The translations under genes were made by a program, and so were the position numbers. Under the pieces are notes generated by a model, which did no database searches, was not told the origin of the DNA, and saw only the letters and a list, made by a program, of their open reading frames with translations. Of a stretch of DNA of 64,000 nucleotides, positions 1-8,811 are shown one piece after another. How positions within the stretch are numbered: position 1 is the stretch's first letter; every line of letters begins with the position of its first letter. The DNA comes from G963674835 sp963674835 (GTDB taxonomy: Bacteria > Planctomycetota > Planctomycetia > Pirellulales > Thermoguttaceae): contig CAXXKC010000002.1 of NCBI GenBank assembly GCA_963674835.2, forward strand, positions 1,798,001 to 1,862,000. Reading direction: 5' to 3'.

Positions 1-280
1 GGCCCGAGTCGGGAGGATCGTCGTCGAGCATGTCGGCAATCGTGGCGGTGTCGACAGGCGGCTCCTTCTCGCCGAGAAGTTCGGAAAGCGACGACTGGAC
101 GTCGGATGTGGGCGGAGGTGACTTGGCAGCCGCGGCGGGAGGCGTCTGTTCGCGGGGCCGCGGAAGAGGTGGTCGGCTGGTGAGGGCGTTCCAGGAGCCG
201 AAACCGAGGTGCACAGCCAGCGCATAGCCTAGCGCCAGGTTGAGCACTCCGATCATTAGGACAAGGCCGACCAGCCCCAT
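1..280 (-). CDS. N-terminal part of a membrane-anchored protein, truncated by the window edge
   Basis: Reading starts at ATG 280 on the minus strand and stays open to the window edge, giving 93 residues. A purine-rich GGAGAGGAGG lies about 11 bases upstream and decides the start. The first ~28 residues (MGLVGLVLMIGVLNLALGYA...) form one hydrophobic signal-anchor segment. A proline/alanine-rich linker follows (around residues 37-60), then an acidic stretch with LSELLGEKE. The rest lies outside the window. N-terminal anchors of this style occur on planctomycete signalling proteins such as GGDEF proteins, but no such domain is visible here, so the function stays open. Confidence 0.6.
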   Translation of the reverse strand, partial: MGLVGLVLMIGVLNLALGYALAVHLGFGSWNALTSRPPLPRPREQTPPAAAAKSPPPTSDVQSSLSELLGEKEPPVDTATIADMLDDDPPDSG

Positions 281-589
281 GGCGATTCGCCTCCTCTCCG
301 ATATTTCCAAGGAAACTATACGTCGCGACTATGGGGGGGACGCTGGAGAGTGATAGGCAAGAGGTGGGAGCGGCACGTGGCGACCGGCGCTCGGCGGAAC
401 ATCCGGAGGATTCGGAATGTCGTTGGCCACAAGTGGAACAGCGGGATTGGTGAACTGATGGCGGCCGGGAGCGATGTCAACTGGGTTGCCAACCCCCCTT
501 TGAAGGACGAGAATACAGGCGTGGCAGCAGAATGGTTGCGCGAGCACACTGCGGAGGCGTGCTCAACGCTCAGATGACGGAGGCTTCTT
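281..589. other. intergenic region, divergent promoters expected
   Basis: This stretch separates the minus-strand membrane protein from the plus-strand DUF4261 gene. Short open frames occur but have no ribosome-binding site and no recognisable product. I see no hairpin or repeat. Promoters for both flanking genes should lie here, but none can be assigned with confidence. Confidence 0.4.
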
Positions 590-1342
590 ATGCCGCGTCC
601 TATGGTTGCGTTGGTCGCCCTGCGGGAAGCGGTGTTTCCGTCGGAAGCCGACATGTTCAGGCGGTTGCAGGCCGATCGGCCGGATCTGCCTTCGATCGGC
701 GATGTGGAACGCCATGAGGACGTGTGCACGTTCGCGATCGGTTCAGATACGGCCGCGGTGTCGTTGATGGACATGCCCATTCCGTGGGAAGATCTGGAGC
801 CGGCCTGCGCACACGCGTGGTACTGGCCGGAAGCGGCGCAGTCGATGAGGAACCACGGGGCGCACATTCTGGTGGTGGTTCTTTCCGATTCGGAGGACCG
901 CGTGGGCGTGGCCATGCTGTTGACCAACCTGGTGGCGGCCGTGGCGGCGTGCACGCAGACCGCCGGCGTCTGCTGGGTACCCGCCGCACTGGTCCATCCG
1001 GCCGACGCCTTCGTCGCAGCGAGCCGGGAGCGGGATCGCGAGTATCTGCCGTTATACCTTTGGGTCGACTTCGCGATTCAGCAGGAGCCGGACGGCAGTC
1101 ATTCGCTGTTCACGCGAGGGCTTCAGGAGTTCGACGTCATGGAAATCGAGGTTCGCGGCAGCCGGAAGGACCCGGACCTTCTGCTGGACCGCGTGTTCAA
1201 CGTGGCCCATTACCTGCTGGAAAACGGACCCGTTCTGGAGGACGGGGAGACGATCGGCCTGACGGACGAGGAGGAAATACCGATCGTTCACGGGCCATCG
1301 ATGTGGGACGCAGGGACCACCGTCATTCAACTCGGTTTGTAG
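590..1342 (+). CDS. DUF4261 domain protein
   Basis: The product is 250 residues with no signal peptide or membrane segment, so it is probably cytoplasmic. The C-terminal half carries the DUF4261 pattern: LPLYLWVDFAIQ around residues 155-166, a FTRGLQEFDVMEIEV segment around 175-190, then a region with VAHYLLENGPVLEDGETIG. The family is widespread in bacteria but its biochemical role is unknown. The start ATG 590 follows an ACGGAGG-like site. The next gene begins 11 bases after the stop, so the two are probably one transcript with the GYD-domain protein. Confidence 0.75.
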   Translation: MPRPMVALVALREAVFPSEADMFRRLQADRPDLPSIGDVERHEDVCTFAIGSDTAAVSLMDMPIPWEDLEPACAHAWYWPEAAQSMRNHGAHILVVVLSDSEDRVGVAMLLTNLVAAVAACTQTAGVCWVPAALVHPADAFVAASRERDREYLPLYLWVDFAIQQEPDGSHSLFTRGLQEFDVMEIEVRGSRKDPDLLLDRVFNVAHYLLENGPVLEDGETIGLTDEEEIPIVHGPSMWDAGTTVIQLGL

Positions 1343-1353
1343 GAGACGTACCC

Positions 1354-1638
1354 ATGGCTACGTTCTTGATGTTTGGGAAGTACACGCCCGAGTCGTTGCA
1401 GCAGATTTCGGCCGAGCGGACCGAACAGGCCAAGCAGTTGATTCAGCAGCATGGCGGCAAGGTGGAAGCCATCTATGCCACGCTGGGGAAGAACGATTTG
1501 GTCTGTATCGTGACGCTGCCGGGGATTGAAGAGGCGATCAAGGCGTCGGTGGCGTTGGCCAAGATGAGCGGGATCGCCTTTACGACGACGCCGGCCGTGG
1601 CGGTCGAACAGTTCGATCGGCTGGCGAGCGGGCTGTGA
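1354..1638 (+). CDS. GYD domain protein
   Basis: The product is 94 residues, about the usual GYD-domain length. The start ATG 1354 is preceded by AGGAGA, which overlaps the end of the DUF4261 gene, so the two are probably translated together. The fold is a small ferredoxin-like alpha/beta domain. Family hallmarks seen are the early FLMFGKYTPESLQQI segment, a central GGKVEAIYATLGKND, and a C-terminal segment around TTPAVAVEQF. GYD proteins are small dimeric proteins of unknown function. The same frame is open upstream as far as 724, but that part overlaps the DUF4261 gene and is a shadow. Confidence 0.75.
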   Translation: MATFLMFGKYTPESLQQISAERTEQAKQLIQQHGGKVEAIYATLGKNDLVCIVTLPGIEEAIKASVALAKMSGIAFTTTPAVAVEQFDRLASGL

Positions 1639-1713
1639 CGGTCTGCTGATGCCGGCGCAGCGATTGGGCGGCCACGTTCGCGGGCGGTGGCATTGGGCTC
1701 AGCGTGGACCGAC

Positions 1714-2736
1714 TCAGGCGTGCATCGGCACGGGCTGGAGCCACTGTTCGAACCCCGCGGCGATGTTGTGGAAGCCGACATTGGCGTGCCAGGTGCACTG
1801 GGCAATCGCACCGCCGCGGCCGTAATCGAGCGCGCGCTGGAGGCGACGGGTGGCGTTTCGGACGTCGTCGGGTCTGGCGTGAAAGAGCGTGTGGGATAGA
1901 TCGATTTCACCCCAGAACGTCACCCGTCCCCGATACCGGGCAGCGAGGTCCTCGAAATCGGCAGGTGGGAGGGGCGCGTGGATGGCGTCGGCGCCGAGCT
2001 CCACGAGGTCGCCGAAGAGATCGGCGATGTTCTGTTCGCAGTGGAAGAAGACGTACTTGTCGCGAGCGTGGAGGATCTCGCAGTATTGGCCATAGAGGGG
2101 CTTGAGCCAATCGCGCCAAGCGTTGGGCGCGAGGGACAGCCCGGTCTGGACACTGGAATCGTCGATGACGACGACACCGTCGACGTCGCTTTCGGCCAGC
2201 GCCTGCATTTCGCGGCAGTGGAAATCGTGAATCATCGCCAGCAGCTGGCGGGCCTTGGCCGTGCCGCGCATGAGGTCGGCCAGTGCGGCGTCGCGGCCGC
2301 GCAGCGCCCGGAGCCGGGTCAGCGGGCTACCCTGCGTCCAAAGCAGAACGAAGTCGGTGGTGCCGGCGCAGGCCTGGTTGACCGCCGAGAAATCCATTCG
2401 CTGCAGGGTTTCCAGGGGCGGTTGATAGTGGGCCAGTGCGGACCAATCGGCCAGGGGCGCGTGGAGGAGGTCGCCGACGACGCCTCGCTTGGGGACTTGC
2501 CAAGTGCAGCCCCAGGCGTCGGTGTATTGGCCGACCTCGCGTCGCGATCCCGAGTTTCGCTCGCCGCGCGGGTAGTTGAAATGGGCGCGAGCGATATCGA
2601 CCGCATAGCGGCTGAGTAGGGCATCGACCTCGTCGGCGTGGTGTTTGGCCACGTGGGACGATACCCAGAGATCGCGCGGGATGCGGTCAACCGGCTCATG
2701 ATTCAGCGTCAGAATCACACGATCTCGCGATGTCAT
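1714..2736 (-). CDS. uroporphyrinogen decarboxylase (URO-D) family protein
   Basis: The product is 340 residues. ATG 2736 is chosen because GGGAGGAG lies about 13 bases upstream and the family's typical N-terminus (MTSRDRVILTLNHEPVDRIP) begins there; an in-frame ATG at 2787 lacks family similarity. It has the URO-D barrel features DLWVSSH near the N-terminus, a central FVLLWTQGSPLTRLRAL, and C-terminal VFFHCEQN and IAQCTWHANV. His and Cys at those places resemble the zinc site of corrinoid methyltransferases (MtaA type) more than haem-pathway HemE. No corrinoid protein gene is adjacent. The likely role is methyl transfer or an unknown decarboxylase-like reaction, not haem synthesis. Confidence 0.75.
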   Translation of the reverse strand: MTSRDRVILTLNHEPVDRIPRDLWVSSHVAKHHADEVDALLSRYAVDIARAHFNYPRGERNSGSRREVGQYTDAWGCTWQVPKRGVVGDLLHAPLADWSALAHYQPPLETLQRMDFSAVNQACAGTTDFVLLWTQGSPLTRLRALRGRDAALADLMRGTAKARQLLAMIHDFHCREMQALAESDVDGVVVIDDSSVQTGLSLAPNAWRDWLKPLYGQYCEILHARDKYVFFHCEQNIADLFGDLVELGADAIHAPLPPADFEDLAARYRGRVTFWGEIDLSHTLFHARPDDVRNATRRLQRALDYGRGGAIAQCTWHANVGFHNIAAGFEQWLQPVPMHA

Positions 2737-3212
2737 CGCGTTGTGTCTCCTCCCTGGACGCACGGATCCTTTTTGCAGACAACTCAACCGACGCGCATCG
2801 GGACTTCGCGGCGGCGAGGTGGTCCCAAATCATGTCGATGTGACCGCGCGCTGTCAAGAGACCATGGGCCGATCTGCCGTCTCGCTGTGGCAGGAGAGTG
2901 GTGCGTCGTTGACAGGCTTGGAGGATGCGATCGGGGCGAATCACCAACCAGGGGGAGGCCCGATCGGCGCGGTTGTCCATGCCGGATGCGAGCCGAAACG
3001 GATGGAACGCGGGGCTCCGGCTGCCGTTGGGCGCGCATTGGTCATGCATGCCCTAATAGTTCCCGGCTGGGACGGCGTCGACGTTTTTGGTAGATTGGCG
3101 GGCTGTCCAACGAGATTGCGGGTGGAGCGTATCATCCGCGAAGGGGACAATGCCGATCGGGCAGGGGGTCCCATGCAGTGAATCTCATGAAACCGGAAGG
3201 AACCTGCGCAAG
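2737..3212. other. intergenic region between divergent genes
   Basis: This stretch separates the URO-D family gene (minus) from the nucleotide-sugar dehydrogenase (plus). Promoters for both directions should be here. Open frames on either strand have no ribosome-binding site and no recognisable protein. I see no strong hairpin or repeat. Confidence 0.4.
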
Positions 3213-4559
3213 ATGACTCCGTTACCAGCGGCGTCGCGGGCTGTTTCTGCTGTTGAGGGGGCGATCCGGGATCGGACCGCGAAGGTGGGTGTGATTGGTC
3301 TGGGCTACGTGGGGTTGCCCTTGATTCGCGCCTTTGTGGGCGCCGGGTTTTCGACGATGGGTTTCGACGTCGATCCGGGCAAGATCAAGCGTCTGGAGGC
3401 CGGAGAGAGCTACATCGAGCATATTCCCGGCTCGTGGATCGCAGAGTGCGTCGAGGGGGGCAAATTCGTTCCCACGACTGACATGCGACGCTTGGCCGAG
3501 CCTGACGCGTTGCTGATCTGCGTGCCCACGCCGCTGAGCGAGAGCCGCGACCCGGATCTGCAGTTCGTCGAGGCAACCACCCGGCAGATCGCGGAAGGGC
3601 TTCGTCCGGGGCAGTTGATCGTGTTGGAGAGCACGACCTATCCGGGGACCACTCGCGACGTGATGTTGCCGATCCTCACGTCGGGTGGGCTGAAGGTCGG
3701 GGAGGATTTCTTCCTGGCGTTCAGCCCGGAGCGGGAAGATCCTGGCAATCCGTCGTACTCGGCGGAGCGAATCCCGAAGGTGGTCGGGGGCATCGAACCG
3801 AACAGCTCGCGGCTGGCCGAGGCCCTGTATCGGCAGGCGGTGGCCAGCGTGGTGCCTGTGGCGAGTTGTGAAGTGGCCGAGGCGTGCAAGATCCTAGAGA
3901 ACACGTACCGCTCGGTGAACATTGCCATGGTCAACGAGTTGAAGATGCTCTTCGACCGGTTGGGAATCGACGTGTGGGACGTGATCGACGCGGCCAAGAC
4001 GAAGCCGTTCGGGTTTCAGGCGTTTTATCCGGGCCCCGGGTTGGGCGGGCACTGTATTCCGATCGACCCGTTTTACCTGAGCTGGGTGGCGCGGAAGCAC
4101 GGAATGCCGACGCGGTTCATTGAATTGGCGGGCGAGATCAACACGAGCATGCCCGAGTATGTGGTGCGGAAGGTGATCGACGCGTTGAACGACGCGGGCA
4201 AGCCGCTGCGGGGAAGCAAGGTGTGCGTGCTGGGGGTGGCGTATAAGAAGGACGTGGACGATCCGCGGGAAAGCCCGTCGTTTGTGCTCATGGAGCTGCT
4301 GCTGTCCGGTGGGGCGACGCTGACCTACAACGACCCGCACATTCCGAAGCTGCCGGCGATGCGGCACCACGACCTGCCCGACATGACCAGCCAGCCGCTG
4401 ACGCCGGAGTTTCTCGCGTCACAGGATTGTGTGCTGGTGGCGACGGACCATACGGCGTACGACTACCCGCTGATCGTCCGGCACGCGCCACTGGTGATCG
4501 ATACCCGCAACGCGACCAAGGATGTAACCGAAGGGCGAGAGAAGATCCATAAGGCATAG
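3213..4559 (+). CDS. wbpA: UDP-N-acetyl-D-glucosamine/mannosamine 6-dehydrogenase (WbpA-like)
   Basis: This 448-residue cytoplasmic enzyme should oxidise the C6 hydroxyl of a UDP-N-acetylhexosamine to the uronic acid with two NAD+. The N-terminal Rossmann motif GLGYVG is at residues 29-34. The catalytic cysteine is C281 in GLGGHCIPIDP, followed by the central helix and a C-terminal UDP-binding domain with GVAYKKDVDDPRESP. The sequence ESTTYPGTT and overall length fit the WbpA/WecC class better than UDP-glucose dehydrogenase. GGAAGG precedes ATG 3213; the frame is open further upstream but without similarity. The epimerase gene follows after 8 bases, so both probably make a modified uronic-acid sugar for surface polysaccharide. 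Confidence 0.88.
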   Translation: MTPLPAASRAVSAVEGAIRDRTAKVGVIGLGYVGLPLIRAFVGAGFSTMGFDVDPGKIKRLEAGESYIEHIPGSWIAECVEGGKFVPTTDMRRLAEPDALLICVPTPLSESRDPDLQFVEATTRQIAEGLRPGQLIVLESTTYPGTTRDVMLPILTSGGLKVGEDFFLAFSPEREDPGNPSYSAERIPKVVGGIEPNSSRLAEALYRQAVASVVPVASCEVAEACKILENTYRSVNIAMVNELKMLFDRLGIDVWDVIDAAKTKPFGFQAFYPGPGLGGHCIPIDPFYLSWVARKHGMPTRFIELAGEINTSMPEYVVRKVIDALNDAGKPLRGSKVCVLGVAYKKDVDDPRESPSFVLMELLLSGGATLTYNDPHIPKLPAMRHHDLPDMTSQPLTPEFLASQDCVLVATDHTAYDYPLIVRHAPLVIDTRNATKDVTEGREKIHKA

Positions 4560-4567
4560 GCCGACCC

Positions 4568-5554
4568 ATGCGAGAACGTTATTTGGTTACCGGGTGTGCG
4601 GGCTTCATCGCGTCGAGGGTGGCGAAGCTGTTGCTGGAGGCCGGGCACGAGGTGTTGGGCGTCGACAATCTGAACGATGCCTACGATCCACGGCTGAAAC
4701 AGTGGCGGCTGGAACAGCTCAGGACGCACGAGGCGTTTGGCTTCCAGCGGCTGGACATCGCCGATCGGGCAGCCGTCGACGCGTGGTTCGCCGAGCACGA
4801 GCCGCCGGCGGCCGTGGTCAACCTGGCGGCCCGGGCGGGCGTGCGCACCAGCGTGGAAAACCCGTGGGTTTACTACCAGGCTAACTGCGACGGCACGCTG
4901 AACCTGCTGGACGCTTGCCGGCGTCACGTGGTAAAGAAGTTCGTGCTGGCGTCGACGTCGAGCCTGTACGGGGCGCACAATCCGGTGCCTTACCGGGAAG
5001 ATACCGACACGAACCGACCGCTGTCGCCGTACGCGGCGTCGAAGAAGGCGGCGGAGACACTGGCGTACACGTATCACTATCTGCACGGACTGGACGTATC
5101 GATTCTGCGGTATTTCACCGTCTACGGTCCTGCCGGGCGTCCCGACATGAGCGTGTTTCGTTTCGTCCGCCGGATAGCAGAGGATGAGCCGATCGTGGTG
5201 TTTGGCGACGGGAGCCAGCAGCGCGATTTCACGTACGTGGACGACATCGCGCGGGGAACCGTGGCGGCGCTGCGACCGCTCGGCTACGAGGTGATCAATC
5301 TGGGCGGCGACCGACCGGTGCGTCTGGACGCGGTGATCGCCGAGATCGCCCGTCTGCTGGGCAAAGAGCCGCAGATCGAGCGTCGCGCGGCGCATCCGGC
5401 CGACGTGTTGGCAACGTGGGCCGACGTGCGCCGCGCGCGGGAGCTGCTGGGTTGGACACCCGAGATCTCGATCGAAGAGGGTCTGCGCCGTTCGGTCGCC
5501 TGGTACCGCGAGAACCGAGCCATGGCCCTGCCGCTGGAACTCGGCGATCGCTGA
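4568..5554 (+). CDS. NAD-dependent nucleotide-sugar epimerase/dehydratase (extended SDR)
   Basis: This 328-residue extended short-chain dehydrogenase begins with TGCAGFIAS (residues 8-16), an NAD-binding loop in which the usual third glycine is alanine. The catalytic triad is visible: a serine in ASTSSLYG near residue 130, and Tyr155 and Lys159 in YAASK. The substrate region carries RYFTVYGPAGRPDM and FGDGSQQRDFTYVDD, typical of UDP-glucuronate or UDP-N-acetylglucosamine 4-epimerases. It follows the 6-dehydrogenase by 8 bases and probably epimerises that enzyme's uronic-acid product at C4. Exact sugar specificity cannot be read from the sequence. Confidence 0.87.
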   Translation: MRERYLVTGCAGFIASRVAKLLLEAGHEVLGVDNLNDAYDPRLKQWRLEQLRTHEAFGFQRLDIADRAAVDAWFAEHEPPAAVVNLAARAGVRTSVENPWVYYQANCDGTLNLLDACRRHVVKKFVLASTSSLYGAHNPVPYREDTDTNRPLSPYAASKKAAETLAYTYHYLHGLDVSILRYFTVYGPAGRPDMSVFRFVRRIAEDEPIVVFGDGSQQRDFTYVDDIARGTVAALRPLGYEVINLGGDRPVRLDAVIAEIARLLGKEPQIERRAAHPADVLATWADVRRARELLGWTPEISIEEGLRRSVAWYRENRAMALPLELGDR

Positions 5555-5570
5555 AGCGGCGTAGGATGCC

Positions 5571-6191
5571 CTACTTCTTCACGTCGATCTCGATGTCCTT
5601 GAACATCACGAGCATCTCGTTGCCGGCGTGCATTTGGAAGGCGAGATGGCCCTCGGGGCGGCTGGGATCGTCGGCCAATTCGGCCGTCTTCGTGCCGTTG
5701 ACCTTGACGACGACGTGGCCACCATCGGCCGACACTTCCATCACGTTCCAGTCGTCGAGCTTGTAGCATTTCTTGACGAGCTCGGCGGAGGGCTTGTCGA
5801 CCCATTGTCGCCCATAGCTTTCGTAGATGCCGCCGACGTTCTGGCGCGGATCAATCTCGATCTGCAGGCCCTTGGCCTTATCGGGCTTCTCGATGATGGT
5901 GCGGATGTAGAAGCCGCTGTTGCCTTTGAGGGACTTGAACTTGAATCGCACGGTGAAGTTCTTGTAGGTCTTGTCGCTGACCAGCAGTCCATAGAGCTTA
6001 GCCCCCTTGTCGGTCTTGCCGTTGATGGCGCCGTCCTCGATGACCCACTGGCCGTCGCCGACCTGGTGCCAGCCCTTGAGTGTCTTGCCGTCCCAGAGCG
6101 ACTTCCAGGCGCATTTCTCGGCGGCGAGGAGCGATCCGGACACCAGAACCGCCACGACGAAGCATGTTGCAACAACTCTAAACCGTCTCAT
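5571..6191 (-). CDS. secreted DUF1080 (3-keto-disaccharide hydrolase-like) protein
   Basis: The product is 206 residues. ATG 6191 follows AAGGAG and starts a clear signal peptide (RRFRVVATCFVVAVLVSG, cleavage after LLAA). The mature part is a single concanavalin-like jelly-roll of the DUF1080 family. Family landmarks are SLWDGKTLKGW, GNSGFYIRT, a GGIYESYGRQ loop and HLAFQMHAGNE. Many planctomycetes carry dozens of these; a few relatives hydrolyse 3-keto-disaccharides or bind sugars, but most are untested. The gene is convergent with the epimerase (16-base gap), and its upstream side is occupied by the ISKra4-like insertion starting at 6283, which may have separated it from its former neighbours. 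Confidence 0.85.
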   Translation of the reverse strand: MRRFRVVATCFVVAVLVSGSLLAAEKCAWKSLWDGKTLKGWHQVGDGQWVIEDGAINGKTDKGAKLYGLLVSDKTYKNFTVRFKFKSLKGNSGFYIRTIIEKPDKAKGLQIEIDPRQNVGGIYESYGRQWVDKPSAELVKKCYKLDDWNVMEVSADGGHVVVKVNGTKTAELADDPSRPEGHLAFQMHAGNEMLVMFKDIEIDVKK

Positions 6192-6308
6192 GTGAGCTTC
6201 TCCTTGATTCTGTCGGGCCGCCGTGAACAAACAGATCAAGGATAATGGGGCCGCAGCGGCGGGTCAAGAAACACGCGGAATGGTGCGTGACCAGCGTTCT
6301 TGGCGGGC

Positions 6309-6730
6309 TTAAGTCGGGGCGGGGCGGGCGTTTGGCCAGACTTGGTGCCATTGGCCGTTTCTGTCCAGGGTATCCAGGGCTGCGACCGCTGTGGCGTTGG
6401 GCCGGTCCCAGCGGCGGCCGTAGCCTTTGAGCCGTTTCGTGCACAGTTTGCACTGGGATTCGGTCGGGCCACTGCCGATCTGCCAGCCACGCTGGCGAAA
6501 TGCTGGATAGCGGATCATGTCCTTGCGGAGCGACACAAAGTTCATTAGCCGGTCTGCAGCTTCGCGTTTCCTTTTGCCTCTCAAGGGGGCACGCCATTGG
6601 ATGATCTTCTCCCACGCCGCCGAATAGCCCTTGTGCTTGAATACGTGCATCAGTTCATCCGCCCACGTTCTGCCTTCGGGCGATTCCTCGCCAAACACCT
6701 TACGCCGCGCGCGATGGACGTTCTCGCTTA
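6309..6730 (-). pseudogene. ISKra4-family transposase, 3' fragment
   Basis: Removing the IS5 element and one copy of its 3-bp duplication joins this fragment in frame to the upstream part: the interrupted GLDFYHL continues as SENVHRARRKVFGEESP and on to the stop at 6309. The fragment carries the C-terminal part of the DDE catalytic domain, including GWQIGSGPTESQCKLCTKRLK, in which the glutamate of GPTES is the likely third catalytic acid. On its own the fragment lacks a start and the first two catalytic acids, so it is dead. Confidence 0.85.
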
Positions 6731-6814
6731 GAGCTTATCCCAGAACCAGTGAACGCGTGAACACGTAGAGAATTCCGTGGGGCAGCATTTCAAGCTGACA
6801 CGGAGGGTTCTCAC

Positions 6815-7204
6815 GTGAAGAAGGAATTCCATGGTTGCAGTTGGTTGATGTCGGATGCGTTTTGGCGGCATATTCAACCGCTACTGCCCAAGTACCCAGT
6901 TTCTCCGCGTGGCGGGCGCCCGCGGGCGAATTTGCGGCAAGTAATGAATGGCATCTACTATGTGCTGCGCACCGGTTGCCAGTGGAAGGCCGTGCCAAAG
7001 GATTACGGGTCCGGCAGCACGGTCCATCGCTACTTCCAGGAGTGGACGGCACTGGGCATCTTTTACCGGCTGTGGAAGTTGCAGTTGCTGCGATACGACG
7101 CGCGGCGGGGTATCGCTTGGCGTTGGCAGAGCCTGGATGGGGCGCAGACGAAGGCGCCACTGGGCGGGGAAAAAAACCGGGAAAAACCCTACGGATCGCG
7201 GTAA
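6815..7204 (+). CDS. IS5-family transposase, upstream frame (orfA)
   Basis: The product is 129 residues and begins MKKEFHGCSWLMSDAFWRHI, the N-terminal IS5/IS427 domain (DUF4096-like) with the typical RGGRPRANLRQVMNGIYYVLRTGCQWKAVP pattern read in part here. Near its end WQSLDGAQTKA contains the first catalytic aspartate of the DDE triad. The frame stops at 7204 after an A7 tract (7170-7176) where the downstream frame can be entered by a +1 (or -2) shift. GGAGG about 20 bases upstream is a weak fit for a ribosome site. Confidence 0.82.
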   Translation: MKKEFHGCSWLMSDAFWRHIQPLLPKYPVSPRGGRPRANLRQVMNGIYYVLRTGCQWKAVPKDYGSGSTVHRYFQEWTALGIFYRLWKLQLLRYDARRGIAWRWQSLDGAQTKAPLGGEKNREKPYGSR

Positions 7205-7622
7205 ACTCGGGGTGAAACGATCGGTGCTGACCGACGGGCGAGGCATGCCGATTGGCTTGGCGGTGGCCGGCGCCAATGTGCATGATCAACGACTCGTCGA
7301 GGCTACTCTCAACAGCATTCCCGTTCCCCGACCCCGACCGAGTCGTCGGCGCAAACAAAACCTCTGTGCCGACAAGGGCTATGATGCCAAAGCTGTTCGT
7401 CTCGCAGCCCGACGACGACGCTACACGCCCCACATTCGATCTCGCGGCGAGGAACAGACACAACTCCGCCATGGACATCGTGCACGACGGTGGGTCGTCG
7501 AGCGCATCCACTCCTGGATGAACCGCCCCCGCCGTATTCTCGTGCGGTGGGAGAAGAAGGCAGCGAACTACGTCGGCCTCTTGCATCTGGTCTTTGCCCA
7601 CGTCCTCTGGCGTAATTGTTAG
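6948..7622 (+). CDS. IS5-family transposase, downstream frame (orfB)
   Basis: This is the C-terminal half of the IS5 transposase in the +1 frame relative to orfA. Only the part after about 7165 resembles transposase: GVKRSVLTDGRGMPIGLAV, the second aspartate in CADKGYDAKAVR, and the third acid in WVVERIHSWMNRPRRI. It is probably made as a fusion with orfA by frameshifting at the A-rich GGGGAAAAAAACC stretch; the start at 6948 is only the first start codon in an open frame. The stop lies inside the right terminal region. Confidence 0.78.
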   Translation: MASTMCCAPVASGRPCQRITGPAARSIATSRSGRHWASFTGCGSCSCCDTTRGGVSLGVGRAWMGRRRRRHWAGKKTGKNPTDRGKLGVKRSVLTDGRGMPIGLAVAGANVHDQRLVEATLNSIPVPRPRPSRRRKQNLCADKGYDAKAVRLAARRRRYTPHIRSRGEEQTQLRHGHRARRWVVERIHSWMNRPRRILVRWEKKAANYVGLLHLVFAHVLWRNC

Positions 7623-7641
7623 GTAATAGGATAAGCTCTTA

Positions 7642-8657
7642 GGTGGTAGAAGTCCAAGCCCAACCCATCCAATTCACCAAAGTGCAACTGCATCTGCTCA
7701 CGAATCCACGTTGCCCCATCCACCAAGCCCACGCGCTGGTCGGCCTTCTGAAATCGCAGTCGGTCCGCTTCACGGCGCAGGAGCCTTCCGGTCACAATGT
7801 GATTGCCATGCGTGAAGGCCACATGCTGATGCTGGGCGCCCTCGCTATAAAAAAACGCGATCTTGAACTCCTTCCAAGGCAGGTCCGAGCCGCGCCTGCG
7901 CGGTGGCAAGGGCTTGCACTTCTTGCCGCTGCGACGACGCTTGGCTTTGACTTTATCGCGGCGTTTGATCTTCTCGGCGTCGGTGACGATCGGCACCATC
8001 ACGCCGTCGCAGCCCGTGTAAACACGGGTTTTCCCGATGGTTTCCCCCTCCTCCGCTACGGTGCAATCTTCCGCGTGCCACGTCACGGCGATGGTATCGT
8101 CTTGCTGGGCTTTCAACACACGACGCCCGGCCGCTTCCACCACTTGACGCAACCGTTCGCCACTGAGCCGGACTTGAGCCGTGCGCTGCAGAGCCGCGGA
8201 TGCCCTCACGAAGCTCATTGCCGACAAGTTCACGCGACAAGCCATCTCGACGACGCCGGGCGTGATCGTTGTCCTGCCGCGATCGAGAACCTCATCCACC
8301 GGCGCGAGACTGCCAATCTGTGGCCCGTACCACCACCGGCGCACGATCTTGACCTCGCCATTGACGGTGAGAACTCGGTGAGACTGCCGGCCTTTATTGG
8401 CCAGTCGTCTGCCCGTCGTCGGATCGTGCGGAGGGGGGAAAAGCGGCTTCCGCCGCATCGACCCGCTTCTGCACCGCCGCCTCAAACACGCGGCGACGCA
8501 TCTCTGCCGAGAGATCTCGCACCTGTTCCTCGCTGCCGGCGATCCACTCGCCATCCGCGGCGCCGTTGACCGCGTCCATGACCTCCTTGAGGTATTGCTC
8601 CATCTCCTGCTTCATCGAATCGGCGAACTCCTGCGGCGAGACTCGCGGCGTTTCCAT
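7642..8657 (-). pseudogene. ISKra4-family transposase, 5' part, frameshifted and cut by IS5 copy 1
   Basis: ATG 8657 follows AAGGAG and opens METPRVSPQEFADSMKQ, an N-terminal region that runs to a stop at 8394. The homologous protein then continues in the +1 frame (DPTTGRRLANKGRQSHRVL onward). The change lies at or near TTTTCCCCCC at about 8432-8441. The continuing part has the helix-turn-helix region and the first catalytic stretches (WHAEDCTVAEEGE, TGCDGVMVPIVTD) up to GLDFYHL, where IS5 copy 1 interrupts it. The +1 step could be programmed, as in some IS families, or a mutation; the IS5 insertion makes the gene inactive either way. Confidence 0.82.
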
Positions 8658-8811
8658 CTCGTGCTCCTTGCGTGCGTGAACGTGGTCGCAATCCCATACG
8701 CAAGCAGTCTACCCAAACCCCGCAGATCGCGCCAGTGGAAATTGTCACGCACGCGGAATGGGCGGCTTGTCGGACCCTTGGTTGCCGCGGGGCGTGGGGT
8801 TCGGTGCGAGA

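Larger units (their letters stand above)
6728..7641 (+). mobile_element. IS5-family (IS427-type) insertion sequence, copy 1, nested in the ISKra4-like element
   Basis: The body is 6731-7638 (908 bp) with 10-bp terminal repeats GAGCTTATCC / GGATAAGCTC. The duplicated target is TTA on both sides (6728-6730 and 7639-7641), the same 3-bp TNA target seen at copy 2. The two copies encode identical proteins and have the same length, so transposition is recent. It encodes a two-frame transposase. It is inserted inside the ISKra4-type transposase and supplies that frame's premature stop, adding the residues RAYPIT from its own terminal repeat. Confidence 0.92.
6275..8760 (-). mobile_element. ISKra4-like insertion sequence with 8-bp target duplication, interrupted by IS5 copy 1
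   Basis: The element body runs 6283-8752. Its ends are inverted repeats: GTGCGTGAC at 6283-6291 and GTCACGCAC at 8744-8752. Each end is flanked by the same 8-bp sequence GCGGAATG (6275-6282 and 8753-8760), the size expected for ISKra4-family target duplications. The transposase is on the minus strand and is split by the IS5-family element at 6731-7638. Without that insertion the element would be about 1.56 kb. It sits between the DUF1080 gene and the 3' end of the RND pump gene. Confidence 0.85.

Noticed and set aside
6735..7601. A 288-residue frame on the opposite strand of IS5 copy 1 (and its twin in copy 2)
   Set aside because: Antisense of the transposase; identical in both copies only because the element is.
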